A DNA stretch of 64,000 bases from Caulobacter sp. FWC2 (GTDB lineage: Bacteria; Pseudomonadota; Alphaproteobacteria; Caulobacterales; Caulobacteraceae). Below are positions 35,516-44,391 of the stretch, piece after piece. The position numbers were made by a program, and so were the translations under genes. Location: NCBI RefSeq assembly GCF_002742625.1, contig NZ_PEBF01000001.1:4588001-4652000 (forward strand), given 5' to 3'. Positions within the stretch are counted from its first letter, which is position 1. Every line of letters begins with the position of its first letter. Under the pieces are notes generated by a model that was not told the origin of the DNA, searched no databases, and was given only the letters and a program-made list of their open reading frames with translations.

Positions 35516-37225
35516 CTACGCTTCCTTCAGCGCCTCGACCCCGCCGCCGCTGGCCGGCGTCACGACGAAGCGCTTCAACACGCTGGTCGTATAGTCGGTC
35601 TTGTGAATGGTCGAGACCTGCATCAGCTCGCCCGTCGCCTTGCCGTGCTCCAGGGTCAGCAGCAGGAAGCCCTTGGCGCTGGGGTGAGCGTACTTCACTT
35701 CCTTGTTGCGCTGAACGAAGGCCTCGCCCAACGGCACGCCGGGCAGGATGTCGCCATAGCCGGGCGAGGTCACCGAGGTCGCGCCGAACTCGGCCGCCAC
35801 ACGGGTCTTGCCGGCGTCGTCCCACAGCTCGTTGACCCAGAACATGTGGCTGTCGCCGGCCAGCACGATCGGCCGGGCCTTGGCGGCGGTGAAGATGTCG
35901 TAGACCCGCTGGCGGTCGGCCGGATAGCCGTCCCAAGCGTCGAGGTTCGAGGGAATGTCGTAGGCCGACATGTCCACGGTCTGGGCCACGCGCTTGGCCG
36001 CGTACTCCGGCAGCTTGGCCAGCAGGCCGGCGAACTGGGCTTCGCCCATGGTGGCCTTCAGGTTCGGCGGCGCGACGCGGGCCATGACCACCTGGTTGCC
36101 CAGCACCTGCCACGCCGTGCCGGCCTTGGCCGAGGCCCCGACCTGGTCGGCCAACCATTGTTCCTGGCCGTCGCCCATCATCCGGTGCGCGGGGTCTTTC
36201 CACTTCTTGACGAAGCCCGCGACGTCCGGCTTGCCGTCGACGATCGCCATGTCGGTGTCGTAGTCCAGCTCGTGCGTGCGGGCGGTCAGCCGCGTCTCGA
36301 CCATCAGCAGGCTGGCGACGTCGCCGAACTGGAAGCCGCGCCAGGCGGCCTCCGGCAGGGTCCCGGCTTCGCGGATCGGCATCCACTCGTAATAGGCCTT
36401 CAGCGCCGCGGCCTTGCGGGTCGCCCAGTCGCCTTCGGTCTTGGGATCGTGGTTCTCGGCCCCGCCGATCCAGCTGTCATTGGCGGTCTCGTGGTCGTCC
36501 CAGACGACGATCCAGGGCGCGCGCGCGTGGGCGGCCTGGGCGGCAGGGTCGGTCTTGTACTGGGCGTGGCGGCGGCGATAGTCGTCCAGCGTCACGATCT
36601 CATGCACCGGATCGGGCGTGCGCGAGGCGGCCACCGGCGAGTTCATGCCGTAGTCCTTAGGGTCGCCGCCGTACTCGTAGATGTAGTCGCCCAGGTGCAC
36701 GACCGCGTCGACGCGCTTCAGCTTGGCGATGGCGTCGTAGGCGTTGAAATAGCCGTTCGGATAGAGGCTGCACGACACCACCGCCAGGACGACGTCCTTG
36801 GTCGCGCCCTTGGGCAGGGTCTTGGCGCGGCCGACCGGCGAGGTCACCGCGCCCCCTTCCTGGTTTGGCACCTTGAAGCGGTACCAGTACTCGGTCCCGG
36901 GCTTGAGGCCGTCGCCGTCCAGGTCGTGCTTGACCGTCCAGTCGCGGCTGGCGCGGGCGCGCAGGCCCTTGCTGCTGGTGACCGGGGTCTTGAAGTCCGG
37001 ATCGGCCGCGACTTCCAGGTCCAGACGGATGTCGCCAGTGGTCGCGCCCTTGGGCGTGACGCGGGTCCAGAACACTACGGCGCTAGTCGTGGGATCGCCG
37101 CTGGCCACCCCATGCTCAAAGGCCACAGGGCCCTTGTAGTCGTTGATGGACTGGGCGGCGGCCTCGCCAGCGGCGGCGCCCGACAGGCCCAGAAGGCCCA
37201 GAACCTTACGGCGATCGATCTTCAT
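35516..37225 (-). CDS. phoD: Alkaline phosphatase D
   Basis: A 569-residue exported phosphodiesterase/phosphatase. A Tat-type signal (DRRKVLGLLGLSGAAAGEAAAQ) fits PhoD, a known Tat substrate with an Fe/Ca site. Motifs: FEHGVASGDPTTSAVVFWTRV, VHLGDYIYEYGG, WIVVWDDHETANDSW, LAGDSHMFWVNEL. The ATG at 37225 puts the twin-arginine motif near the start. The gene follows a TonB receptor in the same direction, separated by a hairpin, so the two may serve phosphate scavenging from outside esters. Confidence 0.95.
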   Translation of the reverse strand: MKIDRRKVLGLLGLSGAAAGEAAAQSINDYKGPVAFEHGVASGDPTTSAVVFWTRVTPKGATTGDIRLDLEVAADPDFKTPVTSSKGLRARASRDWTVKHDLDGDGLKPGTEYWYRFKVPNQEGGAVTSPVGRAKTLPKGATKDVVLAVVSCSLYPNGYFNAYDAIAKLKRVDAVVHLGDYIYEYGGDPKDYGMNSPVAASRTPDPVHEIVTLDDYRRRHAQYKTDPAAQAAHARAPWIVVWDDHETANDSWIGGAENHDPKTEGDWATRKAAALKAYYEWMPIREAGTLPEAAWRGFQFGDVASLLMVETRLTARTHELDYDTDMAIVDGKPDVAGFVKKWKDPAHRMMGDGQEQWLADQVGASAKAGTAWQVLGNQVVMARVAPPNLKATMGEAQFAGLLAKLPEYAAKRVAQTVDMSAYDIPSNLDAWDGYPADRQRVYDIFTAAKARPIVLAGDSHMFWVNELWDDAGKTRVAAEFGATSVTSPGYGDILPGVPLGEAFVQRNKEVKYAHPSAKGFLLLTLEHGKATGELMQVSTIHKTDYTTSVLKRFVVTPASGGGVEALKEA

Positions 37226-37270
37226 GGCGCGGCTCTCCGGCGAGCGTACGAAACAACGGAAATAGCCCGC

Positions 37271-37301
37271 CGACATCCCGCGACGTGTTCGCGGGATGTC
37301 G
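37271..37301 (-). terminator. Hairpin between the TonB receptor gene and phoD
   Basis: CGACATCCCGCG-ACGTGTT-CGCGGGATGTCG is a perfect 12 bp stem just after the receptor stop. It lacks a clear T tract on the minus strand, so it may be a weak terminator or an mRNA-stabilising element that lets the receptor be made in excess of PhoD. Confidence 0.6.
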
Positions 37302-37312
37302 GGTTGAGGAGG

Positions 37313-39796
37313 TTAGTGACGGAACGTGACGCCCACGCCCATGAAGCGCGGCTTGCCGGCGATGAAGGTCGGGATGCCGAAGCTGTCGCCGGTATTGCCC
37401 GCGTCCTTCAGGTACTTCTCGTCGCCGAGGTTCTCGACGAAGGCCTCGACCTTCCAGCGATCGTCCACGGCGCCGAAGCCGACGCGCACGTTCAGCAGGC
37501 CGTAGGCGTTCTGGTACTCGTCGACCTGGGTGTCGGGGAACAGGCCCGCCGACTGCAGGTCCGAGCGGTCGTTGTCATCGTCGAAGAACATCTTCGAGCG
37601 CCAGGTGTAGGTCGGGGTGAAGGTCAGCTTGCCGCCCAGGGCTTCGTGGCTGAACGCCGCGCCGACCGAGAAGGTGCTGTCCGGCGACAGGCGGAAGTGG
37701 TTGCCCTCGCGCAGGCCGGTCTTCAGGCGGGCGTGGTTGTAGCCGTAGGTCGCGAACAGGGTCCAGTAGTCGTCGGCCTGGACGCGGGCCTCGCCCTCGA
37801 AGCCGTAGGCCTTGGCCTTGCCGGCGTTCAGGGTCACGACCTGCGCGCCCTGGCGGAAGCTGGTGGCGAAGTTGTCGTAGTCGTAGTGGAACACCGCGCC
37901 CGACAGGAACACGCGACCGCCGGCCAGCTTGGCCTTGGCGCCGCCTTCGACGCTGTTGACCTCTTCGGCGTCAACGACGCTGAAGCGCGCCGGACCCAGC
38001 GGCGTGGCGGGCGCGCTGGTCGAGATCACGTCCGGGCGACGGCCGCGGGCGTAGGAGGCGTAGAAGCTCAGGTCTTCCGAAGCGGCGTAGCGACCGACCA
38101 GGCGCCAGGTCAGGCCGCTGTCGCTGATCTTCTTGCTGAAGCGGTCCCCGTTGTTCGCCGTCGGCTGGGTGATCAGGCCGACCATCGGCAGGGCCGGGTT
38201 GTTCACCGCGTTCGGCTGGGCGGCCAGGAACAGGTTGGTCGCGGTCGGGGCGGCCAGCAGGATGCCCAGGATCGAGCGGCCGTTGTCGACGCTCGAGGCA
38301 TAGGCGGCCTCGCGGTCTTCGCTGGTGTAGCGGATGCCGGCCGTGATCTCGAACTTGTCGGTCAGCTTGAACGTGCCGTCGGCATAGACGTCGTACGCGG
38401 TGTTCTCGCTGTAGTTGGCGAAGGTCTCGCGGTGGATCGGCTTCAGGTTCGAGACGATGCCCGGCGCGATCGACGACGGAATGCCGAAGCCCAGCTGCAG
38501 CACCTGCGCCAGATAGGCCGGGTTGGTCAGCACGGCCAGCGGCTGCGGGTTCGGACGGCTGATGCCCAGCGGCGTGTTGCCGGCCAGCAGGGCGAGCACG
38601 AGCCGCTCGTCGAACTGGCCCGGGATGCGCCAAGAGCCGGTCTCGTGGAAGTAGTTGCCGCCGACGAAGCCCGAGAACCGGCCGCCATTGTCATAGCGCA
38701 GGCGCAGCTCCTGGCTCTGCTGACGGCCCTTGGCGTCCTCGGCGAAGGTCAGGATCGGCAGGCTCGTACCGTCCGGATCGAACACTTCGGTGGAGTGGAA
38801 GGCGCGCGTGGCGGTGATCGACGACAGGGTCAGGCTGTCGCTGAGCTTGTACTCGGCCAGGGCGGTCAGGCCGTAGACCTTGCGGTCCAGGCCCAGCGGC
38901 TTGCCGCCTTCGAAGCCGGCGCCCGGCGACAGGGTCGCGGCGGAGGCCACGCCGGTATCGCCCAGCACGGCGCCCGTGACCGGGTTGGTCGGGTTGAAGG
39001 TGTGGCTCTTGAACGAGGTGCCGCTGGTGTCGTCGACCTGATAGTTGCCGATCAGGTCGAGCTTCAGATTGCCCGGCTCCAGGTGGTAGGCGAGGCGCAC
39101 GGCCTTGCTGTCGGTCGAGTTGAAGGCGTCGCCGCCGGCCGCGTCGTCGACATAGCCGTCGATCTGGCGGGTGCGGGCCGCGATGCGCAGCGCACTGCCG
39201 TCGCCGAACGCGAAATTGACCATGGCGTCGCCGGTGAAGTAGCCGCCGGTGCCGCCCTCGGCCTTCAGAGCCCAGTCGTTCTTGGCCGGGTTGGCCTTGT
39301 TCTGCACCAGGTTCACCGCCCCGATCAGGGCGCCGCGGCCGAACAGGGTCGACTGCGGACCCTTGGCGACCTCGACGCGCTCCATGTCGAACAGCTCGAC
39401 ATACGAGCCGCGCGAGCGCGAGATCGACACGCCGTCCTGATAGATCGAGACCCGCGCCTCGTCGGCGGACGAGCCGGAGTCGGAGGTGATGCCGCGCATC
39501 ACGAAGCCGGAATTGTTGTTAGACTGGTTCTGCACCAGGAAGCCGGGCGTGAAGGCCGACAGCTCCTCGAACGACTTGACGCCGATGGCTTCCAGGAACT
39601 TGCCCGAATAGGCGGTGACGGCGATCGGCACCTCGACCGGGTCCTGGGCGCGCTTCTGGGCGGTGATGACCAGTTCGCCCAGTTGCGTGGTCTGATCGTT
39701 GTTGGTCGGCGTCTCGTCCGCGGCCATGGCGGGAACGGCGACGGCCAGGGCCAGGAGGCTGGCGGTCAACAGCGTGGTGGTGCGGAAAGCGTGCAT
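37313..39796 (-). CDS. TonB-dependent receptor
   Basis: An 827-residue outer-membrane receptor: signal peptide (MHAFRTTTLLTASLLALAVAVPAMA, two pieces), a TonB-box-like LGELVITAQKRAQDPVEVPIA, the plug domain (FEELSAFTPGFLVQNQSNNN; VEVAKGPQSTLFGRGALIGA) and a 22-strand barrel ending GVGVTFRH with the typical aromatic-X terminal strand. Being upstream of phoD on the same strand, it probably imports a phosphate ester or the product of PhoD; the substrate is inferred only from this neighbour. Confidence 0.95.
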   Translation of the reverse strand: MHAFRTTTLLTASLLALAVAVPAMAADETPTNNDQTTQLGELVITAQKRAQDPVEVPIAVTAYSGKFLEAIGVKSFEELSAFTPGFLVQNQSNNNSGFVMRGITSDSGSSADEARVSIYQDGVSISRSRGSYVELFDMERVEVAKGPQSTLFGRGALIGAVNLVQNKANPAKNDWALKAEGGTGGYFTGDAMVNFAFGDGSALRIAARTRQIDGYVDDAAGGDAFNSTDSKAVRLAYHLEPGNLKLDLIGNYQVDDTSGTSFKSHTFNPTNPVTGAVLGDTGVASAATLSPGAGFEGGKPLGLDRKVYGLTALAEYKLSDSLTLSSITATRAFHSTEVFDPDGTSLPILTFAEDAKGRQQSQELRLRYDNGGRFSGFVGGNYFHETGSWRIPGQFDERLVLALLAGNTPLGISRPNPQPLAVLTNPAYLAQVLQLGFGIPSSIAPGIVSNLKPIHRETFANYSENTAYDVYADGTFKLTDKFEITAGIRYTSEDREAAYASSVDNGRSILGILLAAPTATNLFLAAQPNAVNNPALPMVGLITQPTANNGDRFSKKISDSGLTWRLVGRYAASEDLSFYASYARGRRPDVISTSAPATPLGPARFSVVDAEEVNSVEGGAKAKLAGGRVFLSGAVFHYDYDNFATSFRQGAQVVTLNAGKAKAYGFEGEARVQADDYWTLFATYGYNHARLKTGLREGNHFRLSPDSTFSVGAAFSHEALGGKLTFTPTYTWRSKMFFDDDNDRSDLQSAGLFPDTQVDEYQNAYGLLNVRVGFGAVDDRWKVEAFVENLGDEKYLKDAGNTGDSFGIPTFIAGKPRFMGVGVTFRH

Positions 39797-39901
39797 CGAT
39801 TATCCCCTCGGCGCCATACTAGACCTGGGCCGTAGGCATGGGCCATGTCGGCTACGCGACGAGTGCGTGACGGAGCGATGAAACCCCCCGTGGGAGGCCG
39901 T

Positions 39902-40927
39902 GTGGATAGAGTCGAAGACCCGCTGGATGACGACGCCCTGGACGCCGATGCTCCGGAAGCGGGCGCCGGCGAGCGCCTCACCGCCGAGCTGCCCGACAGC
40001 CTGGCCGGCCAGCGGCTGGACAAGGTGCTGGCCCCACTGTTCCCCGACCTCTCCCGCGCCCGGCTGCAAGCCCTGATCGGCGAGGGCCGCCTCAGCCTCG
40101 ATGGCCAGCCTATTACCGACGCTTCGCGCAAGGCCAAGGCCGGGACCTATGTCCTGTCCGTCCCGCCGCCGACTCCGGCCGATCCCGAACCGCAGGCCCT
40201 GCCGCTCTCCATCCTCTACGAGGACGAGCACCTGATCGTGGTCGACAAGGCCGCCGGCATGGCCGTGCACCCGGCGCCCGGCACGCCGAACGGCACCCTC
40301 GTCAACGCCCTGCTGCACCACTGCGGCGCCAGCCTGTCGGGCATCGGCGGCGTGGCGCGGCCGGGCATCGTTCACCGCCTGGACAAGGATACCTCCGGCG
40401 TCATGGTGGCGGCCAAGAGCGACGTGGCGCACCAGGGCCTGTCAAAGCTGTTCGCCACCCATGACATCGACCGGCTCTACGTCGCCCTGACGCGGGGCGC
40501 GCCGTCGCCGGCCCACGGCACGATCGACACGCAGCTTGGCCGCTCGCTCAGCGACCGCAAGAAGATGGCGGTGCTGAAGTCCGGCGGCCGCCAGGCGATC
40601 ACCCACTATCGCGTCGAGGCTTCATTTGGGCCGCTGGAGCGGCCGCTGGCCGCTCGCGTGGAATGCCGCCTGGAGACCGGCCGCACCCACCAGATCCGCG
40701 TCCACATGGCCAGCAAGGGCTCGCCGTGCCTGGGCGACCCCGTCTACGGCGCCAGCCAGGCGGCGGGGCCGGTGCGCGAGCAGGTGGCGGCCGCGGGCCT
40801 GAAGCGCCAGGCTTTGCACGCGGCGGTGCTGGGCTTCGTCCATCCCGTAACGGGCCTGACCCTGCGCTTCGAGACCCCCCTGCCCCCGGACATGGCGGCG
40901 CTGCAGGCGGGACTGGAAACGCTCTGA
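39902..40927 (+). CDS. RluA/RluD-family pseudouridine synthase
   Basis: Modifies uridines in 23S rRNA or tRNA. An S4 RNA-binding domain (GQRLDKVLAPLFPDLSRARLQ, GRLSLDGQPI) precedes the catalytic domain with the active-site motif HRLDKDTSGVMV (Asp) and ETGRTHQIRVHMA. Translation could begin at 39845, 39878 or the GTG at 39902; the last is preferred because GGGAGG lies 4 bases before it and leaves room for divergent promoters. The 23S helix 69 enzyme RluD is the closest match by motif order. Confidence 0.9.
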   Translation: MDRVEDPLDDDALDADAPEAGAGERLTAELPDSLAGQRLDKVLAPLFPDLSRARLQALIGEGRLSLDGQPITDASRKAKAGTYVLSVPPPTPADPEPQALPLSILYEDEHLIVVDKAAGMAVHPAPGTPNGTLVNALLHHCGASLSGIGGVARPGIVHRLDKDTSGVMVAAKSDVAHQGLSKLFATHDIDRLYVALTRGAPSPAHGTIDTQLGRSLSDRKKMAVLKSGGRQAITHYRVEASFGPLERPLAARVECRLETGRTHQIRVHMASKGSPCLGDPVYGASQAAGPVREQVAAAGLKRQALHAAVLGFVHPVTGLTLRFETPLPPDMAALQAGLETL

Positions 40928-41038
40928 ACCCGGCCCATATTCGCAAGGCGGGTTAAACTTGCGCTGCGGCAACAAAAGCGCCCTAATTGCGCTGGCTTGC
41001 CTGTCTAGTTTGTCAGTCTGGTCATGTTGGAGCGTCCC

Positions 41039-41728
41039 ATGCGGCATCATCTCGCGATTATCGCCCTGACCGCCGCAAGCATGAGCGCCTCGGCGCTCGC
41101 TGGCCCCGCCTTTGCCAGCGACGATGACGAGGTCATCGCGACCGCTCAGGCCAAGCCCTCGGCCCAGGCCCTGACGGCGACGGCTCCGGCAGCTCCGACG
41201 CCCATCGCGCCCGTCAAGCAGCTGACCACCCAGGAACAGATCGCCGCGTTCATCGCCGCCAATCCCGGTCCCGAGATCGACGACGGTCCGCGCGGCCTGC
41301 TGCCCGCCGACCGCGACGAGAACGGCAAGCGCAAGGTCCATGGCGAGATGGGCGTGTCGGTCGGAACCGGCGGCTATCGCAGCGTTTACGCCTCGGGCCT
41401 GTTCCCGGTCGGCGAGAACACCACGGTCGGCGTCGCCGTCTCCAAGACCGACTTCGGCAAGCGTGGCGGCGGCTGGTACGACCCCTACTACGGCGGCGGC
41501 TATGGCGCCGGTTACGGTGGCGGCTACGGCCCCGGCTATGGCCGCACGCGCGGCGGCGAGAGCCAGTCGGTCGCCCTGTCGATCATGGCAGGCAACCGCC
41601 GCGGCGGCTCCGACACCCCCGACGGATGCGCGCCCGGCTTCCGCGATGGGGGCCGTTACGTCGAACCCCTATGGGTCGAAGGCATGCGCGACGGAAGCCA
41701 TCCCTGCGCCGCCGCCGACAGGCGCTAA
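41039..41728 (+). CDS. Exported Gly/Tyr-rich protein of unknown function
   Basis: A 229-residue protein with a clear signal peptide (IIALTAASMSASALAGPAFA), an Ala/Pro linker, a conserved-looking part (PRGLLPADRDENGKRKVHGE; GVSVGTGGYRSVYASGLFPV) and a Gly/Tyr stretch (YDPYYGGGYGAGYGGGYGP). GTTVGVAVSKTDFG resembles an outer-membrane beta strand. GGAG at 41029-41032 supports the ATG at 41039. Its role is unknown; it may associate with the outer membrane. Confidence 0.78.
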   Translation: MRHHLAIIALTAASMSASALAGPAFASDDDEVIATAQAKPSAQALTATAPAAPTPIAPVKQLTTQEQIAAFIAANPGPEIDDGPRGLLPADRDENGKRKVHGEMGVSVGTGGYRSVYASGLFPVGENTTVGVAVSKTDFGKRGGGWYDPYYGGGYGAGYGGGYGPGYGRTRGGESQSVALSIMAGNRRGGSDTPDGCAPGFRDGGRYVEPLWVEGMRDGSHPCAAADRR

Positions 41729-41837
41729 GCCGTCCAGCGCCAAACAGCCTGAAAACCGTCGAAAGCCTCAGCGCTGTTCGCGGATGTTTAACGGCTTGGC
41801 CCTCATGGTGCCGGCCTCGGGCGTCTAGGGCTTGTTG

Positions 41838-42680
41838 ATGCAGCCGGAAATCACCGCATACCGCCATCCCGCAACTGGGACGGTGACTTATCTGATCGTC
41901 GATCCGGCCACCTTTCTCTGCGCCATCGTCGACCCCGTGCTGGATTTCGATCCGGCCAGCGAAGCCGTGGACACCAGCTTCATCGACAAGATCATCGCCG
42001 ACATCCGCGCCAAGGATCTGGGTCCGACCTGGATCCTCGAGACCGGCCTGCACGCCGGCCACGTGTCCGCCGCCGGCCACCTGAAATACGAGACCGGCGC
42101 CTCGGTCTGCATCGGCGCCAAGGTGGTCGAGAGCCTCAAGCGCCTGGCCCCCAAGTTCGGCGAGACCATGGTCGACCTGGACGGTTGGGACTTCGACAAG
42201 CTGGCCAAGGACGGCGAGCCCCTGCCGATGGGCGGGCTGCAGATTTCCACGATCGCCGTGACCGGCCGCCTACCCGGCGCCGTAGCCTACAAGCTAGGCG
42301 ACGTCCTGTTCACCGGCGACCTCTTGCTGGCCCCCGCCGAGGGCGCTGGCCGCTGCGACGTCCCTGGCGCCGACCCCGGCAAGGCCTGGGACGACGCCCG
42401 CAAGTTCCTCAAGCTGCCGCCGCAGACCCGCATCCTGCCCGGCGTCTGCGCCGGCGAGACGTGCGAGTCGACCGTGGCCGAGGAAAAGGCCGCCAACATC
42501 CAGCTGAACGACAAGATCGACCGGCTGGACTTCATCGCCCTGCGCACCGCCGCCGACGCCATCCTGCCCGACCCGGTGCTGGCCTCGGCCGCCCTGCGCG
42601 TGGCCATACGCTCGGGCAAGCTGCCGTCCGAACCGGACAGCGGCCCGCGCTTCCCTGTGGTGGACATCACCCGGCTCTAG
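41838..42680 (+). CDS. Metallo-beta-lactamase-fold protein lacking most metal ligands
   Basis: A 280-residue protein that aligns in outline with persulfide dioxygenase/Blh-type hydrolases (TYLIVDP.., DPVLDFDPASE, KAANIQLND at the end). The HxHxDH site is TGLHAGH, losing the first His and the Asp; the PGHTPG His site is TGRLPG; the bridging Asp is kept in LFTGDLLL; and the final GHD-type His is replaced by GVCAGETCES. It is therefore a likely pseudoenzyme. The ATG at 41838 was preferred over a TTG at 41832. Confidence 0.85.
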   Translation: MQPEITAYRHPATGTVTYLIVDPATFLCAIVDPVLDFDPASEAVDTSFIDKIIADIRAKDLGPTWILETGLHAGHVSAAGHLKYETGASVCIGAKVVESLKRLAPKFGETMVDLDGWDFDKLAKDGEPLPMGGLQISTIAVTGRLPGAVAYKLGDVLFTGDLLLAPAEGAGRCDVPGADPGKAWDDARKFLKLPPQTRILPGVCAGETCESTVAEEKAANIQLNDKIDRLDFIALRTAADAILPDPVLASAALRVAIRSGKLPSEPDSGPRFPVVDITRL

Positions 42681-42810
42681 CGCGGACGACTGGGGCTCGC
42701 GCTCGCGTCAGACGCCGGCTCGCGCGAGATCATTTCTTTTCGAAACGGACTTGCACGCCAACTTGCGCCACGGATATGGTTCGCACGCGAAACATATGGA
42801 GCATGCCGTC

Positions 42811-43230
42811 ATGACCGAGGATTTCAGCGCCGCCCTGACCACCGGCCAGACCGGCTTTCTGCCCGACCTCCTGGGCCTGCAGTGGCAGATGGCCGTACCG
42901 GGCCACGTCAAGGGCCGCTTCGACGTCGACAAGCGCCACATGGCCCCGAACGGCTTCCTCCACGCGGCCAGCGTGATCGCCCTGGCAGACTCGGCGTGCG
43001 GCTATGGCTGCGTGATCTCGCTGCCCGAGGGCGGGGCCAGCTTCACCACCATCGAGCTGAAGTCGAACTTCCTGGGCACCGCCCGCGACGGCGGCGTGGC
43101 GGTCGAGGCCAGACTGGTCCACGGCGGCAAGACGACCCAGGTCTGGGACGCCGTTGTAACCGTCGAGGCCACCGGAAAAACCATCGCCCTTTTCCGCTGC
43201 ACTCAGATGATTCTGCGACCCAAAGGCTGA
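42811..43230 (+). CDS. PaaI-type hotdog thioesterase
   Basis: A 139-residue hotdog-fold protein. The family region is HMAPNGFLHAASVIALADSACGYGC (catalytic-type Asn/His before the long helix and the acidic residue in the helix) with TIELKSNFLGTARDGGVAVE, the usual central strand. Such enzymes hydrolyse acyl-CoA esters; the substrate is unknown. The ATG at 42811 gives a normal family length; a TTG at 42751 is possible but less likely. Confidence 0.9.
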   Translation: MTEDFSAALTTGQTGFLPDLLGLQWQMAVPGHVKGRFDVDKRHMAPNGFLHAASVIALADSACGYGCVISLPEGGASFTTIELKSNFLGTARDGGVAVEARLVHGGKTTQVWDAVVTVEATGKTIALFRCTQMILRPKG

Positions 43231-43258
43231 AAGCCCGTCCACGTAGGATCTCCCATCC

Positions 43259-43348
43259 GAAACGGACAAACAGGCTCTCTTTCAAGCGTTTGGAGCATGG
43301 TGGTCGCCAAAACCGGCGCCCCCTTTCGGCCGCCATGCTCCAGGCGGA
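43259..43348. repeat. Family C palindromic repeat
   Basis: AAACGGACAAACAGGCTCTC followed by the inverted pair GGAGCATGGTGGTCGCCAAA and TTTCGGCCGCCATGCTCC is a close relative of the elements at 6152-6262. It lies between the thioesterase and tRNA-Ser genes. Confidence 0.78.
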
Positions 43349-43446
43349 AAAAAGCTGGGAAGAAGGGCTTGCGTCCCGGCGGCGACGCCGCTAGGTATCG
43401 CGCCCTCGACCTCGGGCGGTTCAAAAACCGCTCGGAACGGCGGCCT

Positions 43447-43536
<90 letters not shown>

Positions 43537-43647
43537 CCACCCTCTATAAATAATAGCCTTTTCAACCGCCTACGGGCGGAAGCGGCAAACTACACGCGCC
43601 GGTTTGCCAACGGCCCGCTCCCCAGAGCTTCTTTGCCCCTCCCAAAT

Positions 43648-44123
43648 CTATTTCAAGCGGGCTATCGCCGCAGAGGCCATGGCGACTTGGTCGAAGGCTT
43701 TGGCGTACCGCTCGACCTCCTTGAGGCCCTGGCGCCCGGTGATCGACATGATCTGATGCCGAGGTACATCCCGCCTCAGCGAGACGCCTAGCAGCCGCCT
43801 TGCGGAGACCATGGGGGTTAGGCCTGGGGGAAGACCCTCCTCCGCTACACGGTCAACAAACCAACCCGTAAAACCAGCTGGGCTGAATGGCCTTCCTAAC
43901 TGTGTCATGAGGTAGGTCAGTTGCTCACTAGGCATGGCATCCCACGCCCGCTTGAGCTTGGGATGGAGCGGGATGATTAGCGTCTTGCCGGTCTTCTGCT
44001 GTCGAACGGAAATCTGATCGCCAGCACGGTGCTGACGCCCCATACGAACGACATCTGACCGACGCTGCCCGGTGTACAGGAGTAGGCCCGCCGCTCGCTC
44101 ATCTCGTAAGTCGACAGCAGATA
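43648..44123 (-). pseudogene. Tyrosine integrase, C-terminal fragment with frameshifts
   Basis: Reads LRDERAAGLLLYTGQRRSDV (catalytic Arg in TGQRRSD), then QQKTGKTLIIPLHPKLKRAW and GRPFSPAGFTGWF. At 43813-43817 a run of five G (plus strand) has lost one base, so the HGLRK box is read in another frame (PHGLRKAAARRLAEAG, 43770-43815); a second shift near 43760 restores the frame for ITGRQGLKEVERYAKAF. The ITGH His is Arg; the nucleophile Tyr is kept. It is inactive. The N-terminal part is missing here and found near 52.3-52.6 kb. Confidence 0.88.
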
Positions 44124-44189
44124 GGCCCCCGCCTCCCGCTCGCGTCGGATCCCGGTGATCTGCTCTTCCGTGAACCGTGATCGCTTCAT
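44124..44189 (-). pseudogene. IS3-family OrfA fragment (left boundary)
   Basis: The first 22 codons (MKRSRFTEEQITGI, then REREAGA) match the start of IS3-family (IS407-like group) OrfA transposase subunits. The frame then runs into integrase sequence. The 200 bp on its 5' side (44190-44391) hold no gene; the first part is probably the IS end, the rest the promoter region of the sulfotransferase gene and is visibly less GC-rich. Confidence 0.8.
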
Positions 44190-44391
44190 TCGTCCGTCCC
44201 TGTCCTAGGGCGGACCCTAATTATTTCTGGAGGAGTTTCAGGGGGTCGCGTCAACCAGCACGCGCTTGGATATTTCACCCTCAGGTAGGTCTTGCCTGTA
44301 GAGCTCATACCGGGCATTGTGCCAAAATGCTCATTTTCCAGGCACAAGTTGTACGGTTCTCGTCGGCGTGCTGTCTATTTACCGGTAGCTG

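Noticed and set aside
35603..39835. Very long plus-strand open frame (about 1400 codons) opposite phoD and the TonB receptor
   Set aside because: It is the antisense shadow of two well-supported minus-strand genes in GC-rich DNA; its translation is Arg/Gly/Val-rich with no family motif or start context.
39857..39876. PhoB-box-like sequence upstream of the TonB receptor gene
   Set aside because: On the minus strand CCGTCAC-N4-TCGTCGC has the right spacing but only about 8 of 14 matches to the consensus, which chance explains.
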